A stretch of 64,000 nucleotides of DNA from Pseudomonas laurylsulfativorans (GTDB lineage Bacteria; Pseudomonadota; Gammaproteobacteria; Pseudomonadales; Pseudomonadaceae), in contig NZ_MUJK01000012.1 of NCBI RefSeq assembly GCF_002906155.1, forward strand, positions 62,001 through 126,000, given 5' to 3'. The notes beneath the pieces were generated by a model. The model saw only the letters and a program-made list of their open reading frames with translations. It had not been told where the DNA came from and did not search any database. This document shows, piece by piece, positions 16,810-27,115 of the stretch. The translations under genes and the position numbers were made by a program. Position 1 is the first letter of the stretch; the number at the start of each line of letters is the position of its first letter.

Positions 16810-17164
16810 TCATCCCACCCTCACGGGCTTACTTGACGCGGGGGAGTGGCCGAGAGCCGAGACTCACCCTGCGTGGCGTCTGGCGCCGAGTGGCGCGCAT
16901 TATCCCGGTGCCGGGAACGTGTAGCAAATGCTGGTTACATTTTGCTCAGCAAGATGAAGCAGCTGGCTCGAAAAACTGAACGATTGGTAATTATTCACAC
17001 AATCACTGCTCCGTCTGTCGGTTCCTGGGTCAAGCCATCGGGCTGTTCAGGGCTTTTCAAGCCAGAGAAGGTAACTGACTGTGTAGTCCCTGTGCCGACA
17101 AGGTAGCGAAGCAACGCCGTGGACCACTACACTCGGTCATTCTTTGATACACGGAGGTTTTGAC
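16810..17164. promoter_or_regulatory. Divergent intergenic region between the aryl-polyene operon and the ParA-like gene
   Basis: This 355-base stretch contains no convincing gene and no tRNA. It should hold the minus-strand operon promoter and the plus-strand promoter of the ParA-like gene. A clear ribosome binding site, GGAGG, lies 7 bases before ATG 17165. I could not assign promoter boxes with confidence. Confidence 0.5.
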
Positions 17165-17935
17165 ATGCGGCGCGTGGTGTTCAATCAGAAAGGTGGCGTT
17201 GGAAAATCAAGCATTGCCTGCAATCTGGCGGCGGTCAGTGCCAGCGAGGGTTTTCGCACCCTGTTGGTGGATCTCGATGCCCAGGCCAACTCCACTCAAT
17301 ACCTGACGGGGCTCACTGGCAGCGACATCCCGATGGGTATCGCCGATTTCTTCAAGCAGACGCTGTCTTCCGGGCCGTTCTCGAAAAAGAATCAGGTCGA
17401 CATCTACGAAACCCCGTTCGATAACCTCCATGTCATTACCGCCACCGCCGAACTGGCGGATTTGCAGCCAAAGCTTGAAGCCAAGCACAAGATCAACAAG
17501 CTGCGTAAGTTGCTCGAAGAGCTGAGCGAAGACTACGACCGGATTTACCTCGACACCCCGCCAGCGCTGAATTTCTATGCGGTTTCTGCATTGATTGCCG
17601 CTGATCGTGTGTTGATCCCCTTCGATTGCGACAGTTTCTCACGCCAGGCGCTGTACGGCCTGATGGCGGAAATCGAAGAGTTGAAGGAGGACCATAACGA
17701 AGGTCTGGAAGTCGAAGGCATCGTCGTCAACCAATTCCAGGCCCGCGCCAGCCTGCCCCAGCAAATTCTCGACGAACTGATTGCCGAAGGCCTGCCGGTG
17801 TTGCCGGTGTACCTGGCCAGTTCGGTACGCATGCGCGAATCCCACCAGGCCAATACGCCGCTGATCCATCTCGATCCGCGGCACAAGCTGACGCAGCAGT
17901 TTGTCGAGTTGCACAACTTGCTGGAAAACGCCTGA
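17165..17935 (+). CDS. ParA/MinD-family P-loop ATPase
   Basis: The 256-residue protein begins [16 protein letters not shown], a deviant Walker A motif with the signature lysine. Walker B-like strands follow at [12 protein letters not shown] and IYLDTPPA. It is an orphan ParA: no parB or parS-like repeat is adjacent, and chromosomal parAB lies elsewhere in Pseudomonas. Its role may be positioning of an intracellular cargo rather than chromosome segregation. The start was placed at 17165 because of the GGAGG just upstream; the frame is open 7 codons earlier. Confidence 0.88.
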   Translation: MRRVVFNQKGGVGKSSIACNLAAVSASEGFRTLLVDLDAQANSTQYLTGLTGSDIPMGIADFFKQTLSSGPFSKKNQVDIYETPFDNLHVITATAELADLQPKLEAKHKINKLRKLLEELSEDYDRIYLDTPPALNFYAVSALIAADRVLIPFDCDSFSRQALYGLMAEIEELKEDHNEGLEVEGIVVNQFQARASLPQQILDELIAEGLPVLPVYLASSVRMRESHQANTPLIHLDPRHKLTQQFVELHNLLENA

Positions 17936-17958
17936 CTCTAGCTGTCAACACAGAACCA

Positions 17959-18052
17959 CTGTGGGAGCGAGCCTGCTCGCGAAAGCGGTGTATCAGGCGA
18001 CATCTTTATTGAATGTCAGTCCGCCTTCGCGAGCAGGCTCGCTCCCACAGGG
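17959..18052. repeat. REP doublet between convergent genes
   Basis: Arms CTGTGGGAGCGAGCCTGCTC and GAGCAGGCTCGCTCCCACAG are in inverted orientation about 50 bases apart. They fill the gap between the ParA-like gene and trxC, where the element may also stop convergent transcripts. Confidence 0.9.
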
Positions 18053-18063
18053 TCCGTGTTACT

Positions 18064-18498
18064 TCAGATGCCTTGGCTACGCAACCAGCTCATCAGTTGC
18101 GGCAACGGGAAAGCCCCGCTCTGTCGGACGACCTCCCGGCCGTTCTTGAACAGGATCAGGCTCGGAATCGAGCGAATCCCCAATTGTGCCGACAACTGCT
18201 GGTTCGCCTCGCTGTCCAGCTTCGCCAACCGACACTTGCCCTCCAGTTGCCCGGCGGCCTGCTCGAACACCGGTGCAAACGACTTGCACGGCCCGCACCA
18301 GTCCGCCCATACGTCCACCAGAAGCGGCAGATCGCCCTTGATCTGGCTGGCGTAGTCGCCTTGCTTCAATTCAAACGGTTTACTCAGCAAGACTTCGGCC
18401 TTGCAGCGCCCGCATTTTGGATGGTCGTTGAGACGCTCGGCGGGAATGCGGTTGAGGCCATTGCAGTGGGGGCAGGGGATGTGGAATGGGTCGGTCAT
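18064..18498 (-). CDS. trxC: Thioredoxin 2 (TrxC)
   Basis: The 144-residue protein has an N-terminal zinc-ribbon with two CxxC pairs (CPHC and CGRC), then a thioredoxin fold with active site WCGPC. The two-domain layout distinguishes TrxC from TrxA. It reduces protein disulfides in the cytoplasm using thioredoxin reductase and is often induced by peroxide. ATG 18498 was preferred over an open extension of 10 codons because it gives the usual TrxC N-terminus. Confidence 0.95.
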   Translation of the reverse strand: MTDPFHIPCPHCNGLNRIPAERLNDHPKCGRCKAEVLLSKPFELKQGDYASQIKGDLPLLVDVWADWCGPCKSFAPVFEQAAGQLEGKCRLAKLDSEANQQLSAQLGIRSIPSLILFKNGREVVRQSGAFPLPQLMSWLRSQGI

Positions 18499-18625
18499 GA
18501 GTGATATCCAATGGGAAGCTGATAACACCTAGGTGGAGACGTTTGCTCATGTTTTCAATCGCGCAGTGCCCAGCGTTAAAACTAGGCTGAGTCGTGCCGA
18601 GCCAGACCGCTGGTCTACTTCGGAC

Positions 18626-18682
18626 TATCGCAACTTGCGATATTTTTGATCTGTGATTAACTCTCCATAGCAAAATGCGATA
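18626..18682. promoter_or_regulatory. Two operator-like inverted repeats upstream of higB
   Basis: A perfect 8+1+8 palindrome, TATCGCAACTTGCGATA, lies at 18626–18642. A second, imperfect copy, CATAGCAAAATGCGATA, at 18666–18682 matches it at 13 of 17 positions. The second ends 10 bases before the higB start. Paired palindromes of this kind are typical targets for autoregulation by a HigA-type antitoxin. Confidence 0.75.
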
Positions 18683-18692
18683 AGGATGTTGC

Positions 18693-18989
18693 ATGCATGT
18701 TCTCACCGAAAAAAGAGTACGTGAAGCCAAGGCCAAATGGCCAATGGCAGCCAATGCGCTGGACCATTGGTATCAATTAGCCAAAGGAAGCAAACCGTCG
18801 GATTTTGCGGCGATGAGAGCCACATTTCCTGCTGTCGATAAGGTAGGTGAGCTTAATGTTTTCGATATCGGTGGCAACAAGCTGCGGTTGATAGCTTTTG
18901 TCAGATATCGATCGCAAAAGCTCTATATCAAGCATGTGCTGGATCATCGCGAATATGACCGCGGCAAGTGGAAGGAGGAAAAAGCATGA
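18693..18989 (+). CDS. higB: HigB-like mRNA interferase toxin
   Basis: The 98-residue basic protein resembles the HigB branch of the RelE/ParE fold. It has a central LRLIAFVRYRSQKLYIKHVL strand region and the C-terminal DHREYDRGKW, which matches the HigB-type ending. Such toxins cleave mRNA on the ribosome. The toxin gene comes first and overlaps the antitoxin start by 4 bases (ATGA), which is the usual higBA order. Base composition is more AT-rich than its neighbours, suggesting acquisition. Confidence 0.88.
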   Translation: MHVLTEKRVREAKAKWPMAANALDHWYQLAKGSKPSDFAAMRATFPAVDKVGELNVFDIGGNKLRLIAFVRYRSQKLYIKHVLDHREYDRGKWKEEKA

Positions 18990-19387
18990 GTGTATTGATA
19001 AAAAAAGCTGCCGAGCATTGGGAGTTTGTCTCACCGCTGCTTCGAAAGCCGAAAAGTGAAGATGACTATGACCTTCTGGCGCATGCGCTGGACGAGTTGC
19101 TCGAGATGACTGGCGATGATGAGTCTCACCCGCTGATGAGCCTGGTGGATATCATTGGTGACTGGATTGAGGAGTGGGACCATAAGCATCACCCGATGCC
19201 AAAGCCTAGTGGGGTCGAGATTCTTGGCTACTTGATGCGTGAACACGGTCTGAGCCAGAGCGACCTGCCTGGCGTCGGTCCTCAGTCGGTCGTGTCCGAA
19301 ATCCTGAGTGGCAAGCGCCAGCTCAACCTGCGCCAAGTCCGCTGGTTGGCCGAGCGCTTTAGCGTGTCGGTAGAAGTCTTTATCTGA
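18986..19387 (+). CDS. higA: HigA-like antitoxin with C-terminal helix-turn-helix
   Basis: The 133-residue protein has an acidic N-terminal part and a C-terminal XRE-type helix-turn-helix (about residues 75–130, with LMREHGLSQSDLPG and the recognition region PQSVVSEILSGK). It should neutralise the HigB-like toxin and repress the operon through the palindromes at 18626–18682. GGAGG lies just before ATG 18986, inside the toxin gene. It converges on selO with only 6 bases between stops. Confidence 0.9.
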   Translation: MSVLIKKAAEHWEFVSPLLRKPKSEDDYDLLAHALDELLEMTGDDESHPLMSLVDIIGDWIEEWDHKHHPMPKPSGVEILGYLMREHGLSQSDLPGVGPQSVVSEILSGKRQLNLRQVRWLAERFSVSVEVFI

Positions 19388-19393
19388 CCCACC

Positions 19394-20905
<1,512 letters not shown>

Positions 20906-23900
20906 TTAGTCGAGTTTGGCGGCCGGTGGTTCTTGCGCCGGCTTGCCGTCGACGATCGGCACGATGGTTTTCGCTTCCGGTTCGATTGGCACCATCTTGT
21001 ATTCCTGGCCGTGCAGGTTCTTTAGGTAAACCTCCATCTGCCGGAACGAGATGTTGATGTGCTGCTTCTTGAACTCGCGGTTGATGAAGCGGTTGACCTC
21101 GTCGAGCACCGGGTTGCGGTCGCCGAGGTCGCGCACGTGCATACGCAGCTCGTGGTCGAGGGTGCTTTCGCCGAAGTTCAGGAAGTAAACGTGGGGTTCC
21201 GGATCTTTCAATACGCGCGGGTTGTCGCGCGCGGCTTTGAGTAGCAGTTCCTTCACCAGGTCCAGGTCCGAGCCGTAGTCGACGCCGAGCTTGAGGGTCA
21301 CCCGGGTGATGGTGTCGGTCAGGGACCAGTTGATCAATTGCCCGGTAATGAACGTCTTGTTCGGGACGATGATGTCCTTGCGGTCGAAGTCGGTGATGGT
21401 CGTGGCACGGATGCGAATCTTGCTCACGGTGCCCGAGAGGTTGCCGATGGTGATGGTGTCACCGATCCGCACCGGGCGTTCGAACAGGATCATGATGCCG
21501 GAAATGAAGTTGGCGAAGATTTCCTGCATGCCGAAACCGAGGCCGACCGACAGTGCCGCCACCAGCCATTGCAACTTGTCCCAGCTCACGCCGAGGGTCG
21601 ACAGCGTCGAGACGAAACCGACGCCGGCGATCACGTACGACAGTAGCGTGGTGGTGGCGTAGGCGCTGCCCTGGGCCAGGTTGAGCTTTGATAGCACGAA
21701 CACTTCGAGCAAGCCCGGCAGGTTGCGCGCCAGGGCGAAGGTGATGCCGATGATGATCAGCGCGCCGAGCATGTCGCCGATGCTGATCGGCACCATGCTC
21801 ATGTTGGCGCCGGTACCGCTGGTGTATTCGTAGAGGGTGATGTTGTCCAGGTACGAGAACACTGTGATCAGGTCGGCCCAGACCCAATACAGTGCCGCCA
21901 TGAAGCCGCCGAGCAGGGCCAGACGGATCAGGCGCAGGGACTGTTCGTTGACCTTCTCGATGTCCATCGTTGGTTCTTCGATCACCGCTTCGCCATCGCC
22001 GGCCTCTTTGGCGGCCAGTCGTTTGGCCAGAGCGCGCTGGTAGGCCAGGCGCCGGGCCGCCACGCTGAGGCCGCGCACGAAGGTGGCTTCGATCACCAGC
22101 CAGAACATCAGCAGGTACAGGGTGTTGATCAGGCGATCGCTGAGTTTCAGCGCGGTGTAGTAGTAACCGAAGCACACCGCCACGAACAGCGCGACGGGCA
22201 GGGCGGTGAACAGTATCCCCACGAGCTTGCGGAACAGCGAGGCGTTCTCGTGGGTCGGGCTGCTGATGAGCAAGCGGCTGAGCAACAAGGTCATCAAGGC
22301 GTAGCAGGTGAGCACCACCGGCATGCCCAACACATCATCTGCCAGCGCCGCCGGTTGCAGTTCGGCAACGGCGACTACGGTCACCAGCGCCATCACCACG
22401 ATGCCGAGGCGGCGGATCCATCTGCGCAGGAACTCCACCTGGGGTTTTTCCCAGCGGAAATGCAGTTCTGCCACGCCACCCGGCGCGAGGATCCGGTAGG
22501 CGGTGTAGAACACCAGCCAGGCCCCGGCCATTTGCAGCAGCGCGGCGCCCATACTGGCGTTCTGCCCACGGGCGTCGATTCGCAGGGCCAGCCCGCACAA
22601 TGCGAGGCCCAGGGAAACCGGCATCGCCAGCAGAATATTGATCAGGATTGCCTGCGGCGTGTGCCACTGGCTATCGCGTTTGAAGTGACCGATGTCCTGG
22701 TGAACCTTGTTCAGTCGCGCGTACAGATTCTTGCGGCGCCACAGCAGCGCGCCGATCAGCAGTGCGAGCGGCAGGAACAGCAGCGGGCGCTGGGTCAGGC
22801 CGTCGGTCAGTTCGCTCAGGCTTGAAAGTACCGGCAGCGAATCGAGTTGCCGCTGGAGGCGATCCGGCACACTGTGAATCCACTCCAGGTCCAGCGGCTT
22901 GTTGCTCGGAATCCAGAACATCTGCTCATCGAGCGTCGCCCGCAGGCTTTGCGCCGTGCTGAGCAGTTGCTTCTGATTCAGTTGCAGGGTGATGGACTCA
23001 TTGAGCACCGCGCTCAGTTCGCGATTGAGGCGCTCCAGCAGGTCGGCACGGGTGGTGGCCAGCTCCATCAGGCTTTTGCGCAGCTGCGGGGTGACTTGCT
23101 CGGGCGGCTGGGTCGACAGCAGGTTGTCGACGTAGGTGGTCGGATTGCTCAGCAACTCCCGCTGCTGGCTGACTTCGAACTGATACAGGCGAATGTCGGC
23201 GATCTGGTCGGCCAGGTTGCGGTCGAGCCGTAGGCGCGGTAACGCTTGTTTTTGCTTGTAGAGGATTTTCGAGAGCAGCAGGCTGCCTTTGAGCACGTTG
23301 ATTTGCTCGTCCAGGGCCGAGTCGCTCTGGGTCAGGCTGTCCAGCTGTTGCTTGGTCTGCAGGTTTTGCTGGGTGACTTCGTTGAGACGGTCGGTACTTT
23401 TGAGCAGGTAGTCCGAGAGCTTCAGGTTGGCCGCGCTTTCGGTGGCCAGCAGGCTGCTGCCGCCAGACTTCTGCGCTTCGATGGATTGCTGGGTGACCGT
23501 TTCCTGGGACAACGCCAGACGCTTCTGGTTGATCAGGGTTTGCAGTTCCTGGATTTCCCGGTCCAGGCGGTCGGATCGCTCCGACAGCAGGTCATGCTGG
23601 CTGTTGCCGAGGTCTTGCAATTGGGTATTGCCGGCCAGTTCCTGACGGCGCAGCGGGATCAGGGCGTTCAGTGCTGCCAGCTCGGCATTGAGCTGGTCGC
23701 GCTGCTCGGCGCTCAAGGTCTTGCCGGCGTCCTTGCCGTTCTTGAGGATGGTGTTGATCTGCTGAATGCGCGTCTGGCTACTGGAGATCTCCGCCTGGGC
23801 GCGCTCGGGGCGGGTCTGGGCGGTGATGATCAGGCTGTTGGCATCGGCCAGGGCTTTTTGCAGGTCGCTTTGCTGGGTGGAACGCTCGGTGAGCATCTGT

Positions 23901-24265
23901 TCAAGCTGCTGGATCGGTTCCTTGGTGAAACGCTGCGCCACCGGTACCACGGTGCTGGCCTTGAGGCGGGTCAGTTCACGCTGGTTCTCGAGTGTCTGCT
24001 TGGGTGCAGAGTTCAACGTTTGCTTGAGATCGGCCAGCTTCTGCTCGTAATCACGCTTGTTATTGAGTTGGTTCAGCGTGTTTTGCAGGACGGTTTGCAG
24101 GGCCTTCTGATCGGCTTCCGGCAGTTTACGGTCGGCGATCTTGTCCAGGCTCGCCTGTACGGCTTCGCTGGAGGGCGGTTCGGCCGCTTGCAATGTACCG
24201 ACAGTACCGACAGAGAGACTCAAGCCCAGCAGGGCGATGGCGAAAAAAGAGCGCAGGTTAGGCAT
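20906..24265 (-). CDS. mscK: MscK/KefA-like mechanosensitive channel
   Basis: The 1119-residue protein has a Sec signal peptide (about 1–28, ending LQAAEPP) and a long periplasmic coiled-coil region rich in Gln and Leu (about 30–480). About 11 membrane helices follow from residue 490. It ends in an MscS core (about 850–1080) with the Gly/Ala-rich pore helix VGLGFGMQEIFANFISG and the beta domain starting at RPVRIGDTI. It opens under membrane tension to release solutes and protects against osmotic downshock. The size and large periplasmic domain separate it from MscS. Confidence 0.9.
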   Translation of the reverse strand: MPNLRSFFAIALLGLSLSVGTVGTLQAAEPPSSEAVQASLDKIADRKLPEADQKALQTVLQNTLNQLNNKRDYEQKLADLKQTLNSAPKQTLENQRELTRLKASTVVPVAQRFTKEPIQQLEQMLTERSTQQSDLQKALADANSLIITAQTRPERAQAEISSSQTRIQQINTILKNGKDAGKTLSAEQRDQLNAELAALNALIPLRRQELAGNTQLQDLGNSQHDLLSERSDRLDREIQELQTLINQKRLALSQETVTQQSIEAQKSGGSSLLATESAANLKLSDYLLKSTDRLNEVTQQNLQTKQQLDSLTQSDSALDEQINVLKGSLLLSKILYKQKQALPRLRLDRNLADQIADIRLYQFEVSQQRELLSNPTTYVDNLLSTQPPEQVTPQLRKSLMELATTRADLLERLNRELSAVLNESITLQLNQKQLLSTAQSLRATLDEQMFWIPSNKPLDLEWIHSVPDRLQRQLDSLPVLSSLSELTDGLTQRPLLFLPLALLIGALLWRRKNLYARLNKVHQDIGHFKRDSQWHTPQAILINILLAMPVSLGLALCGLALRIDARGQNASMGAALLQMAGAWLVFYTAYRILAPGGVAELHFRWEKPQVEFLRRWIRRLGIVVMALVTVVAVAELQPAALADDVLGMPVVLTCYALMTLLLSRLLISSPTHENASLFRKLVGILFTALPVALFVAVCFGYYYTALKLSDRLINTLYLLMFWLVIEATFVRGLSVAARRLAYQRALAKRLAAKEAGDGEAVIEEPTMDIEKVNEQSLRLIRLALLGGFMAALYWVWADLITVFSYLDNITLYEYTSGTGANMSMVPISIGDMLGALIIIGITFALARNLPGLLEVFVLSKLNLAQGSAYATTTLLSYVIAGVGFVSTLSTLGVSWDKLQWLVAALSVGLGFGMQEIFANFISGIMILFERPVRIGDTITIGNLSGTVSKIRIRATTITDFDRKDIIVPNKTFITGQLINWSLTDTITRVTLKLGVDYGSDLDLVKELLLKAARDNPRVLKDPEPHVYFLNFGESTLDHELRMHVRDLGDRNPVLDEVNRFINREFKKQHINISFRQMEVYLKNLHGQEYKMVPIEPEAKTIVPIVDGKPAQEPPAAKLD

Positions 24266-24299
24266 AAAGACCGGTCAAGCAAGTGATAGTGGACGCAGT

Positions 24300-26042
24300 T
24301 TAGAGGAAGAGTCCGGGACCCGGGCGACTTCCTTCGGGGAATCTGACGCCCACTTTGCCGATCTTGTTCCCGTCCATGACCGCCACGGTCCAGATGGTGT
24401 TGTTCCATTCGACCTGGTCACCTACTACCGGCGCGCCACCCACTTTCTGGGCAATAAACCGGCCCAGGGACATCTCCGGATCGATGCCTTCGACCTTCAG
24501 GCCGTACAGGGCCGCAACCGCGGCCAGCTGGGCGTCTCCTTCGAGTACGAAGTCGCCGAAGAAGCGCAGATCGAGGCCCCGTTGTGGCGCCTGGCTGAAG
24601 AGTTTTCCGAGGGCTGGCAGGTTGTGTTCATGGCCGATAACACACAGCAAATCATCAACTTCGAGCACCGTACTACCCGACGGATGGAGCAATTGTTGGC
24701 CTCGAAACAGGGCCGCGATACGAGTGCCTTCGGGCATTTTCAGCTCGCGCAGGGGCGAACCGATGCACCATTTCTCCGCGCCAAGGCGATAAACGAACAA
24801 CTCCCACTCGCTGGTGACGTGCACTTCCAGGGCCGAGCGCGAGATGGGCGCAGGCTCCGGGGGCACCGTGACCTTCAACAGCTTGGCAACCCACGGCAGG
24901 CTCGTGCCCTGAACCAACAGCGACACCAGCACGATAAAGAACGCGAGGTTGAAGTACAGCTGGGCGTTGGGCAGGCCGGCCATCAATGGGAACACCGCCA
25001 GAATGATCGGAACCGCGCCGCGCAAGCCGACCCATGAAATGAACGCTTTCTCGCGCCCATGGAAGGCCTTAAACGGCAGCAGGCCAACCACCACCGACAA
25101 TGGCCGGGCAAACAGAATCATCCACAGCGCCAGTGCCAGTGCCGGCAAGGCAATAGGCAGCAGGTCGTGAGGCGTCACCAGCAACCCCAGCACCAGGAAC
25201 ATGCCGATTTGCGCCAGCCAGGCCATGCCGTCGAGCATGTGCAAAATGCCGTGGCGGCTGCGCACGGGACGGTTGCCGATCACCAGGCCACAGAGGTACA
25301 CGGCGAGGAAGCCACTGCCATGCAAGGCGTTGGTCAGGGCAAACACCAGCAGGCCACCGGCGATGACCAGGATCGGATACAGGCCGGTGGCCAGGTTGAT
25401 CCGGTTGACCAGTTGCAGCATCAGCCAGCCGCCGCCCAGGCCGATGACGCCGCCAATGCCGAATTCACGGATCAGGTGGGTCAGCAGGCTCCAGTGCAGG
25501 CCGGTCTGGCCGCTGGCGAGCATGTCGATCAGGGTGACGGTGAGGAACACCGCCATCGGGTCGTTACTGCCGGATTCTATTTCAAGGCTGGCGGTGACCC
25601 GTTCGTTCAGGCCTTTGCCGCCCAATAGCGAGAACACCGCCGCGGCGTCGGTGGAGCCGACAATGGCCCCGATCAGCAGGCCCTGGATCAGGTTCAGGTT
25701 GAACAACCATGCGGCCGCCATGCCGGTCAACCCGGTGGTAATCAGCACGCCGACCGTGGCGAGGGACAGCGCCGGCCATAACGCCACGCGGAAACTCGAC
25801 ACCCGGGTGCGCAAGCCGCCGTCGAGCAGGATCACCGCCAGCGCGAGGTTGCCGACCAGATAAGCCGTGGGGTAGTTATCGAAAATAATGCCGCCGCCAT
25901 CGACGCCGGCCGCCATGCCGACAGCCAGGATGATCACCAGAATCGGGATACCGAGGCGCGACGAAAGTGAGCTCACCAGAATGCTCGCACCTACCAGCAA
26001 CGCGCCGATCAAGAACAGGCTGTTGATGGTCGTCGCATTCAA
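24300..26042 (-). CDS. nhaP2: K+/H+ (Na+/H+) antiporter, CPA1 NhaP2/CvrA family
   Basis: From TTG 26042 the 580-residue protein has about 12–13 membrane helices. The conserved [15 protein letters not shown] and [11 protein letters not shown] blocks carry ion-binding Asp/Asn residues. A C-terminal cytoplasmic region has a TrkA_C-like and a CorC-like domain. It exchanges K+ for protons and helps in alkaline or osmotic stress. The TTG start was chosen because GGAG lies 8 bases upstream and it gives the family N-terminus [12 protein letters not shown]. The frame continues 31 codons upstream without a better site. Confidence 0.88.
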   Translation of the reverse strand: MNATTINSLFLIGALLVGASILVSSLSSRLGIPILVIILAVGMAAGVDGGGIIFDNYPTAYLVGNLALAVILLDGGLRTRVSSFRVALWPALSLATVGVLITTGLTGMAAAWLFNLNLIQGLLIGAIVGSTDAAAVFSLLGGKGLNERVTASLEIESGSNDPMAVFLTVTLIDMLASGQTGLHWSLLTHLIREFGIGGVIGLGGGWLMLQLVNRINLATGLYPILVIAGGLLVFALTNALHGSGFLAVYLCGLVIGNRPVRSRHGILHMLDGMAWLAQIGMFLVLGLLVTPHDLLPIALPALALALWMILFARPLSVVVGLLPFKAFHGREKAFISWVGLRGAVPIILAVFPLMAGLPNAQLYFNLAFFIVLVSLLVQGTSLPWVAKLLKVTVPPEPAPISRSALEVHVTSEWELFVYRLGAEKWCIGSPLRELKMPEGTRIAALFRGQQLLHPSGSTVLEVDDLLCVIGHEHNLPALGKLFSQAPQRGLDLRFFGDFVLEGDAQLAAVAALYGLKVEGIDPEMSLGRFIAQKVGGAPVVGDQVEWNNTIWTVAVMDGNKIGKVGVRFPEGSRPGPGLFL

Positions 26043-26142
26043 AGGCAGTACTCCAGAAAGCTGAAAGGCGGGCACAAACTGACCATGCAGTCTGCGTGCC
26101 AGCGATTCTAACCTGTTGAAATGTGATGCTGTCAAAAAGGTT

Positions 26143-26244
26143 TGTAGGAGCGAGCCTGCTCGCGAAGAACCTGAGGGCGGCGCGCTGATTCAGATAGCAC
26201 GCGTCATCGTTAGCGTCCATTGCGAGCAGGCTCGCTCCTACAGG
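26143..26244. repeat. REP doublet
   Basis: Arms TGTAGGAGCGAGCCTGCTCG and CGAGCAGGCTCGCTCCTACA are inverted, with a spacer of about 60 bases, in the divergent gap before the TIGR02449 gene. The rest of the gap to 26485 holds no gene that I can support and must contain the plus-strand promoter. Confidence 0.9.
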
Positions 26245-26485
26245 AGGGCTGCAGGCTGAACCAAACGACTAGGGTGTTCAGGTCCACCGCCAATCGCGAC
26301 AGTTCGTTGCTCGCTGCATCTAATGGCGACGAAGTGCAGGAACCAGATTGGCCAACCGTAGTCTTTAAAACTCGCGAGGAAGGTCGCCCGTCAGCAAAAT
26401 CAAGGCTTTGCGCCTGTATAACCCTGGCATCCACGGTGACTTTTCTTTATCGTACGCGCCCTTTGAAAAAGCCCGGAAAATCAAA

Positions 26486-26716
26486 ATGTTGGAAGCATCC
26501 CTAAGCCAATTGGAACAACTGGTCAGTGACCTGGTGCAACAGAACCAGACGTTGCTCGGCACCAACCAGACCCTGACTGCAGAACTGGCCCAGGCCAAGG
26601 ATGAAAACGAAAGCCTGCAATTGAGCCTGATGGAGCAGGAAGAGAAGCAAGGCGCCACGGCGGCTCGCATCCAGGCCCTGGTTGAGCGCGTCAGCGCAGG
26701 CCCTGTGAGCGCATGA
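26486..26716 (+). CDS. TIGR02449-family coiled-coil protein, zapA partner
   Basis: The 76-residue protein is one continuous heptad-like coiled coil (LEQLVSDLVQQNQTLLG, then KDENESLQLSLMEQEEK). It belongs to the small protein family encoded directly before zapA in gammaproteobacteria. The function is unproven; a role with ZapA at the division ring is likely from the 4-base overlap. The start was set at ATG 26486, since the open upstream extension has no coiled-coil character. Confidence 0.8.
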   Translation: MLEASLSQLEQLVSDLVQQNQTLLGTNQTLTAELAQAKDENESLQLSLMEQEEKQGATAARIQALVERVSAGPVSA

Positions 26717-27015
26717 GTTACAACGCCGCGGGGGTAAGAGTCGTCTCGATCCTGGGGGAGGACTATTCGATCAAGGCGCCGGCCGGGGAAGAACAGACCC
26801 TGCTGGACGCCGCGATGATGTTGAAGGCAGCCCTGGCCGAAACCAAAAGAAAGTACCCGACGCTGATCGGTGACCGACTGCTGGTGCTGGCGGCGATGAA
26901 TCTGTGCTCCCAGCAGATTGAAATGCAGAAGCAGCACAAGCTCGAACTCGACCGTTACCAAGAGCAAGTCAGCGCCACGGTTGAAGTGATCTCCAAGACG
27001 ATCAATCAGGCCTGA
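26713..27015 (+). CDS. zapA: Cell division protein ZapA
   Basis: The 100-residue protein matches ZapA: an N-terminal beta-hairpin domain ([16 protein letters not shown]) and a C-terminal coiled coil ([20 protein letters not shown]). It crosslinks FtsZ protofilaments at midcell. The start overlaps the TIGR02449 gene stop (ATGA). In other pseudomonads zapA is followed by 6S RNA and a 5-formyltetrahydrofolate cyclo-ligase gene; here only 100 bases separate it from a chemoreceptor gene. Confidence 0.9.
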   Translation: MSYNAAGVRVVSILGEDYSIKAPAGEEQTLLDAAMMLKAALAETKRKYPTLIGDRLLVLAAMNLCSQQIEMQKQHKLELDRYQEQVSATVEVISKTINQA

Positions 27016-27115
27016 TCGGCTTTGCGCACAACCAAAGAATAAATTGTCGATTGGTTTGTATACAATCGGCACGGCTGTTGCAGTGTTTCAGCCTCTTATT
27101 CTTTGGGGGTGCTCC

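Noticed and set aside
16810-17164. Possible tRNA or regulatory RNA in the 355-base divergent gap
   Set aside because: No cloverleaf, TΨC-like arm or clear terminator is visible.
26143-26244. Repeats resembling a CRISPR array
   Set aside because: The repeats are palindromic REP doublets scattered singly, without regular spacers or cas genes.
27016-27115. Possible 6S RNA gene after zapA
   Set aside because: Only 100 bases are available and no long 6S-like stem with a central bubble can be drawn.
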